Below, one piece after another: positions 58,451 through 64,000 of a stretch of 64,000 bases of DNA. A model generated the notes under the pieces. The model saw nothing but the letters and a program-made list of their open reading frames with translations, did no database searches and was not told the DNA's origin. Source of the stretch: Cristatella mucedo. Taxonomy: Eukaryota > Bryozoa > Phylactolaemata > Cristatellidae. Position numbers and translations under genes: made by a program. The stretch spans positions 2,341,001 through 2,405,000 of the forward strand of contig WPIO01000052.1 in NCBI GenBank assembly GCA_009760855.2, read 5' to 3'. How positions within the stretch are numbered: position 1 is the first letter of the stretch; every line of letters begins with the position of its first letter.

Positions 58451-58690
58451 CCGTCCGCCGTCTTTGCCACTCGAGAGCCGGCCGCAGCGACGCAGCGACG
58501 CAGCGACGCCAATGCTCTTCCTTCTCTCCGCCGGGCCGCACTCGAGCGCTCTCTTGCGCTTGCTCTCTGTTTCTCAATGCTCTGCGCTCACTCTCCGTCT
58601 CGCAACGTCGGCTGCCGGATCCCGCTGAGGTCGCTACTGACTGGCGGCTGAGCTGCTAGGCTTCGCAGCCGAGCAGCTCAGCCGCCTGGC

Positions 58691-58733
<43 letters not shown>
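58691..58733. repeat. (GCC)n tract
   Basis: About 14 uninterrupted GCC units; the minus strand would read poly-Ala. Followed at 58770-58810 by imperfect GGC units. Confidence 0.95.
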
Positions 58734-58735
<2 letters not shown>

Positions 58736-60717
58736 GCTTCCATTGGAAGCCACCGGCCGAGCGAGGAGCGGCGGCTGAGGCGGCGGCGGCGGCTGAGGCG
58801 GCGGCGGCGCTCGCAGCCCGCGGCTCTGCGACACCACTTCGCCGCCGCCCTCGGGGCGAACTAGCCAGCTCTGGCCGCTCATAGCTGGGCGGCGCTGGTA
58901 AAAGCCGCCAAAGTAAAAGGCCTCCAGTCGACGAGAGCGAGCGCAGCAGCGTCAGCTGCAGCGGCGCCGCGCGGCGTCATGACTGTCATCCTCGGTGCTC
59001 GAAAGAACGAATCCTTCAAGCGCTGCACACCTGGCTCGTCGCTAAATCGAGCTGCGCCTCAAGTGAGCGCTTTAGCTGAGACCCGGACACTGTCGATCGC
59101 CACTCGTTACCGTACTGCAACGTTGCCTGCGCCGCAAACGACGTTGAGCCTTTCCTCACGCAGAGCACACATTTTTTCCGCCGCCATCCCAGCGATACAG
59201 GCAAGCGTCAGGCTCGGTGAAAGCGCCATCTTTATGTAAGCGCTACCGGCTAGCGGGAACCGCTTGCGTCCTTTACAATTCTCAGTTAGCTCAATTCTGA
59301 ACGTGACCGTGAAATTTCAGCCAGCTCACTCCGCTCACTTTTTATCGACTCGCCAGGTTGTATAAAATATTTAAAGGGGTACACCAGGAAAGGAGTTCGC
59401 CGAACGGCACGAAGCTAGTCGAGTCTGCCAATCTTAGCTCTAGTTGCAACGTGCGCGAAGCGCGACGCCGCCGCATCGGCAGCGACGTCAGACACGTTGC
59501 AACTACTTTCGCGGCGGGCTATCAAATATCTAAAATCGCGCGAACGGGGCGCGAAGTCCCGGCGCTGACTTTGACTGAACTTAAGGGCCGATAATTCGAC
59601 GCCCTCGGGAGTGCGCTCCTCCTCCGCTTCCCCGAGTCAAACGCTTCGGCCGCGCTCGGCTCGCGCCCGCCCGCCCGCCCGCCGTCGGCTCGAAGATGGC
59701 TCCGGGCGCTGAGGCAGATGAATAGTGGCACGTGTCACAATCGGCCTCGGGCCCCCAGCCGCCTCTCGAATCTGGATAAGATAAGCCGAGAGCGGCCGAT
59801 CGACCGCCACGGCCGCAGCGGCAGGTGACTCACTCGCTGCAGCCGCCGCCGCTGCCGAGCCCGCGACGAAAATTTCCGATACTTAGCGGTCGCTGCTGCT
59901 GCGAGAAGCCGCAGCCCGCATCGCTGCCCAGCGCTCGTAAAGGCAGTTCGACGGCGGGGCAGCGAAGCGGACGGGCCGCCGCCTCCGCGGCGGCACCGGC
60001 CCTGTCATGATAGCGCCGACAGAGCTTCGCACTATCGATTTTCGTCCGGCGCCTCGCGCGCGCGAGCGGGCATTTCGGTGCGCGGCGGCGGCGTAGCCAC
60101 CGCCGCCGCCGCCGCAGCGCCGGGCTTGGGCCGAAAGCGCGCGGCGCCGCCAGGCAGCGAGCTCGGGCGCGGACGCGAGCCCAGGTACAGAGCCTCAGGC
60201 GGCGCATCGGTCCGGCCGCTCGCATCGGCGCGCCGCGGCCGCCGCCGCCGCGGCCTCTCGCGCCGCCAGACTTTCGATCGGCGGAGCCGCCCGCCCTCGC
60301 TCGCGTCTGCTCCGGCACCGGCGCTCGCTCGATCGTTCCGAGCTGAACGGCTGGCCCACTAATTAAATCAATCGGAAGAGGCTCGTGGTCCAGGGGCTCC
60401 CGCCCGGCGCGGGAGCGGGCTCTTTTCCTTGTTTCTTCTATTGAGCGCTTAGTCACCGCTTTCGAGCTCGACTGCCCTTTGATCGCTCGGCTACGAGCGG
60501 CGCCTCCTGCCTTTGGAGCCTGCGCCCCGTCGCCGCGCGCGCGCGCTCGATTTCCAACTCGGCGCGCGAGGAACGACTGCTCTCACTCTCGCCTCGCCTT
60601 CTCCTCCACCGCTGCCCGCCATCCCGTCTTCTTCCGCTTCCTGCAGTCGGCTCCGATCCCCTGCGCCATTTCGTCGCTTTCTCTCGAGCGCCAAGCAGTT
60701 GTCTAGCCGCGGCGCGG

Positions 60718-60754
60718 CGGCGCGTTCGCCGAGCGGAGCTCGGCGAACGCGCCG
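60718..60754. other. Hairpin with 17-bp perfect arms
   Basis: Arms 60718-60734 and 60738-60754 are exact complements around the 3-base loop GGA; the arm reads 'cggcgcgttcgccgagc'. No poly-T follows on either strand. Confidence 0.9.
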
Positions 60755-61008
60755 TCGAAGCGAACGCCGCACGTCTCGGCCGCACGTCGTAGCCGTCGTC
60801 TCGGCCGGCGCGTCCGGCCGAGGCGCACGCCGGCCGGCGCGTCCGCCGAGCTCAGCTTCGGCTCTGGTCGACGAGCGCGGCGAGGCTCGGGCACCGACTG
60901 CGACCCGCGGGAGAAGCGAGCGGATCGAAACTCGCGCTGGCGGCTTAAGGAAATGCGGGCGGAAAATGCGCTAGTGGCGGCGCGGCAGCGAGTGGCGGGC
61001 CGAGACGC

Positions 61009-61009
61009 C

Positions 61010-61061
<52 letters not shown>

Positions 61062-61065
61062 CGGT
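61009..61065. repeat. (CGG)n tract
   Basis: About 19 GGC units with one GGT interruption near the end, at the boundary of the CpG-rich block. Confidence 0.95.
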
Positions 61066-61172
61066 GGGCCGGCAGCCAAAGTTCGGTCGGTGAGGAGCGA
61101 CTTCTCTGGGAACGACGCGGCCATCGATCCCCGAGGCCCAGCACGAAGGGGGTTGATGGTGCTTGATCCCCG

Positions 61173-62090
61173 GTCAAGTCTGCCTATTTTGAGCTTCGTG
61201 GTATTGCTAAAATTCGGTCTTGTTTAGATAAGGATACCACATCTAAGTTGGCTACCGATTGCGTACCGAAAGCCGCTTAGGCTGTGAGTGCGCTATACAA
61301 AACTCTCCTGCGTAACACCCACATGGTCTTTATGACTTTGTGGAGTTACTGACGGAGATACATTACATTACATTACATCTAAGTTGGTCCATGCATTCGT
61401 GACATCCCGTCTCGACTTCTGCAACTCACTGCTTGCTGGCCTACCAGCATGTGCGATCAGGCGATTGCAGCTGGTGCAAAACTCCGCAGCTAGGCTTGTC
61501 TGTCGTGAGCGTCGCAGTTGCCACATTACTCCACTTCTCGCCGACCTGCACTGGCTACCAGTCAAGCAACGGATTGACTTCAAGGTTTCGTCGCTCACTT
61601 TTAGGTCACTTCATTCTTTGGCTCCAGTCTATCTCTCCGATATACTCCCCCATCAGGCCAAGCATCGTACCACCCGCTTTTCGGAATCCAACAGTCTAGA
61701 AATACCTCGTACAAACCTCAAATCCTTTGGAGACCGTGCATTTAGTTCGTATGCTCCCAAAGCCTGGAACTCCCTCCCGACCTGCGTCAGAACATCCCCT
61801 GACCTGACCACATTTAACAGAACCTACAAACACACCTATTTAGGACAGCATTTAGTGAGTTCCTGTGATTCGTCCTTCATGTGCTTATGCGTGCTGACAC
61901 TGTGCATGCTGCCACTAACCACATTTGCATGCTGACCCTGTGCATGTCACCCCTAACCACGCTGTTCATGTTGTTTATCAAGCATGATATTACTCACCAT
62001 TCAATCGCATTTCCCTTTGCAGCAAATGTAAAGCGCCTAGAAAAAGATTAAGTTCTCTGTTGGCGCTTTATCAAGTGCATTATTATTATT
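61173..62090 (+). mobile_element. LINE family A copy, interrupted by a LINE B tail
   Basis: Starts at 'gtcaagtctgcctattttg', is interrupted at 61252-61374, resumes at 61375 and continues with an open frame of ORF2 C-terminus ('[20 protein letters not shown]' to '[19 protein letters not shown]'), 3' UTR, hairpin and TTATTATTATT. Apart from the insertion and a 1-bp loss near 61820 it is close to the 42577 copy. Confidence 0.95.
61252..61374 (+). mobile_element. LINE family B tail insertion with target-site duplication
   Basis: About 123 bp of the family B 3' end ('cgtaccgaaagccgcttagg' to 'gacggagatacattacatt'). The 13-bp 'acatctaagttgg' lies on both sides (61239-61251 and 61375-61387), the last ACAT of the tail overlapping the second copy. 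This proves that B was active after this A copy arrived. Confidence 0.96.
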
Positions 62091-62239
62091 AAGGGGGCGT
62101 GGAGGGCTGCAGCGCCGTGCAGGGTGAGGAGCGAGCTTCTTGGCTTGAATACAGCAGGCTTCGCAATGCAATGGCGCTGAGGCCGGCGCTCTCGCGAGCT
62201 GCGAAACCAAACACTGTACGGAAAACTGCACACGAATAT

Positions 62240-62281
62240 CTATATTTTATCTATATATATTATATCTATATATTATATATA

Positions 62282-62314
<33 letters not shown>

Positions 62315-62315
62315 T
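62240..62315. repeat. (TA)n-rich tract
   Basis: ATCTATATAT units grading into pure TA to 62314. Confidence 0.93.
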
Positions 62316-62401
62316 CTCGATGCAGGGAGAATGAGCTAGCTAAGCAGAAGACTGACTAAGCTGGCGCCCAAAGCCGCAAGGACAGCCCGAGCGCGCAGAC
62401 G

Positions 62402-62990
62402 GTAACAATAATCATAAAAATAACAGACATTTATGTAGCACCTTCAGAGAACTAAATCTTATTCTGTGTACATTGCATATGCATGTTTCAAAAAAAAGTG
62501 TGTCGTTTGGTTAGTGATAACATGAACAGTGGCAGCACGCATAAGCACTAAAAGGGCAATTCACGTGGACCCAGCAAAGGATGCTTTGAGTAGCACGTGC
62601 GTTTTCAACTTCTTTTTCAATGTCATTATGATCGGGGATGTCATGACTTCAGGCAAAAATACTAGCTGATTTAACAGCCTCATTTATAAAGAGGTAGACG
62701 AACCTTAACGGCTAGCACTACCACTTGCAGTTGGCAATAAAGGATCGCTCACTGCAGGATTCGAACACATGACCACGGTCGCGAAGAGTGAAAACATTAC
62801 CTCCTAGGCAATCGCAGCCCATTTACAAGAGTTATTTCTAAGCTTTGAAAGAAAACGGACTAAAATTATGGGCTTCAAATGATTTGTGGTTTGTTAGAGG
62901 CCCAGCCAAATGACTTTAGTGAAGAGAGCGGCTGTTATAATACCTAGCGTGATGGGAAAGTAGTTAGACTACATACGCCGTAAAAAAATG
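62402..62990 (-). mobile_element. Old LINE family A copy, split by a SINE
   Basis: Minus-strand copy. The first part (62402-62647) holds a degraded TAA tail, hairpin and 3' UTR; the second (62824-62990) continues with the ORF2 C-terminal region ('gggcttcaaatgatttgtgg', 'gatgggaaagtagtta'). The two parts join in the right order once the SINE is removed. Confidence 0.75.
62648..62823 (-). mobile_element. tRNA-derived SINE inside LINE A
   Basis: Complement of the B box is 'aggattcgaaca' at 62757-62768; the 3' end complement 'tactagctgatttaacagcc' 'tcattt' matches the family. It sits in the middle of a LINE A copy. Confidence 0.8.
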
Positions 62991-63131
62991 AAGGGACGAT
63001 GAACTACGAAAATATTTGATTTATATGTAAATCATCATACTTCGCGGAAATTCACTTATTGCACAAGAGTCTGGAACTGATTAACCGCGATAAACGAGTC
63101 ATGACTGTACCTCACTTCCGAGAGTCGCCAT

Positions 63132-63215
63132 CGTCTCAGCTATACACTCTTTTTTTTTTATTGCTGCATGAGATGAAAGCTGTCGGCTACCTTATACACA
63201 GCAAGGCCGCTTAAT
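63132..63215 (+). mobile_element. LINE family B relic
   Basis: 'attgctgcatgagatgaaag' and 'ctgtcggctacc' match the conserved pre-tail block of family B. Short and diverged, no ACATT tail. Confidence 0.5.
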
Positions 63216-63279
63216 ATTTCTGCTTGCTATGCGGTAATACTCGACTAATGATGGTGATGGGGATGGTGACGATCGCATA

Positions 63280-63355
63280 GTCATGTAGCGCCCTCGGAGA
63301 ACTAAATCTCTTTCTGGGCACTATCCATATGCTTTAAAGGAAGCATGTCAAGATA
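63280..63355 (-). mobile_element. LINE family A tail relic
   Basis: 'agcgccctcggagaactaaa' and 'tctctttctgggcactatcc' match the complement of the hairpin; followed by 'aaaggaagcatgtca' of the divergent 3' UTR. Confidence 0.72.
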
Positions 63356-63749
63356 AACCAGTCCGGCGAGGCACCTACTGAGCTTTATTGGTCGTTGCCT
63401 AGCAAGAGGAGATGCATACACAGCGACTTAAAAAGCGGCGCGAACCGCTAGTACCGACCGGCTCGTACCGCCAGAGGTACCCTTGTATTTTGGTAGTGCC
63501 AAGTGCTAATCAGCTGATCTTGCTGCTTGTGCTTCACTCTGCGAACGTCTGCGGACCGGTTGTAGGAGCGAGAGCGAGGCTGAGAGCCGCTTGTCCCGCT
63601 CACCATCGAGCCAGCTCAGCGCTCGGCCTCGAAGGGGCACAGCTCACAGTTGACTCGTCACCTCTGGTGACGGTCTCACCGCTCACGGTTCGCATGCTCT
63701 CCAAATGTTCTAACGGCTCCTCGAAGGCAGCCATTGCTTGATGATGCAT

Positions 63750-63830
63750 CCTTTGCAGCAAATTTAACGTGCCTAGAAAGAGATTGAGTTCTCAGAGGGC
63801 GCTTTAAAAAATGTGTTATTACTAATATTA
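63750..63830 (+). mobile_element. LINE family A tail-only insertion
   Basis: 'tttgcagcaaatttaacgtg' then 'cctagaaagagattgagttc' and 'agagggcgcttt' with a degraded TTATTACTAA tail. No upstream LINE sequence. Confidence 0.75.
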
Positions 63831-64000
63831 TCATTGTTGGACCTCTCTTTCAGGTATGGCAGAGGGCTCTGCGACGGAGCAGTGGCCTGCGGTGAGCCGC
63901 GACGGGCATGTGAAACTCTCGAGAACTATCGGTCTCAGGTAGCCCAACCAAACTCAGGTGCCCCCGCTGCCGCTTCCGGTGACAGTAAATCGAGTCTTTG

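Larger units (their letters stand above)
57500..61170. other. Long CpG-rich block
   Basis: About 3.6 kb of GC-rich DNA with very frequent CpG, unlike the rest of the window. It contains (GCC)n at 58691-58733, (CGG)n at 61009-61065 and a 17-bp-arm hairpin at 60718-60754. Long frames on both strands (for example 60456-59830 on minus and 60513-60974 on plus) encode Arg/Ala/Ser-rich low-complexity peptides, as expected from composition. It may be the promoter and 5' exon region of a gene, but no start site, splice pair or domain could be supported. Confidence 0.5.

Noticed and set aside
59830-60456. 208-codon frame in the CpG-rich block as a gene
   Set aside because: Arg/Ala-rich low complexity with overlapping open frames on the other strand; explained by base composition.

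Overview
The window looks like a gene-poor stretch of an animal nuclear genome, most likely an invertebrate. There are no operons, no ribosome binding sites and no long intact cellular gene. Instead there are many 5'-truncated non-LTR retrotransposons, tRNA-derived SINEs, DNA transposons, simple repeats and two CpG-rich blocks. The species cannot be named from the sequence.

Two LINE families dominate. Family A (about 25 pieces, both strands) has L2-clade reverse transcriptase motifs, a conserved hairpin in its 3' UTR and a TTATT-type tail. Its best copy, at 42577-44345, carries a nearly intact RT plus C-terminal domain. Family B is also L2/CR1-like and ends in repeated ACATT. A SINE family with a GGTTCGAATCC B box occurs seven times. 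The pieces are nested in each other: B inside A (61252-61374, with target-site duplication), a SINE inside A (62648-62823), A inside a degraded Gypsy element (11736-12305), and an A tail inside a SINE inside a DNA transposon (52723-54224).

Layout. 1-5140: LINE tails, a CpG-rich block, a (GA)n/(GACAGA)n tract and a (CGG)n tract. 5142-20560: a large inverted duplication (left arm about 6283-10955, right arm about 17497-20403) around a 6.5-kb centre that holds a broken Gypsy element and three LINE A pieces. 20808-29425: LINE A and B relics in otherwise featureless DNA. 29515-30283: a broken fragment of an immunity-related GTPase (IRG) gene. 33255-36205: a SINE relic, a purine-rich tract, two LINE A copies and a 131-bp tandem duplication. 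37090-38270: a 22-bp minisatellite, part of which forms an exact 132-bp higher-order repeat. 38815-50285: LINE B and A copies, two SINEs, a 32-bp perfect palindrome and a 30-bp minisatellite. 52723-54224: a TA-flanked DNA transposon. 54425-56489: a MULE transposon with FLYWCH and transposase remains, 84-bp inverted termini and an 8-bp target-site duplication. 57500-61170: the strongest CpG-rich block, possibly a promoter region of a gene lying outside or spliced through. 61173-63830: more nested LINE and SINE pieces.

No set of genes works together as a pathway. The window is best read as a record of successive insertions. The items most worth following up are the inverted duplication with its shared short reading frame, the LINE A tail-only copies, the MULE element, the IRG fragment and the two minisatellites. 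Boundaries of diverged repeats were set by eye and may be off by tens of bases.
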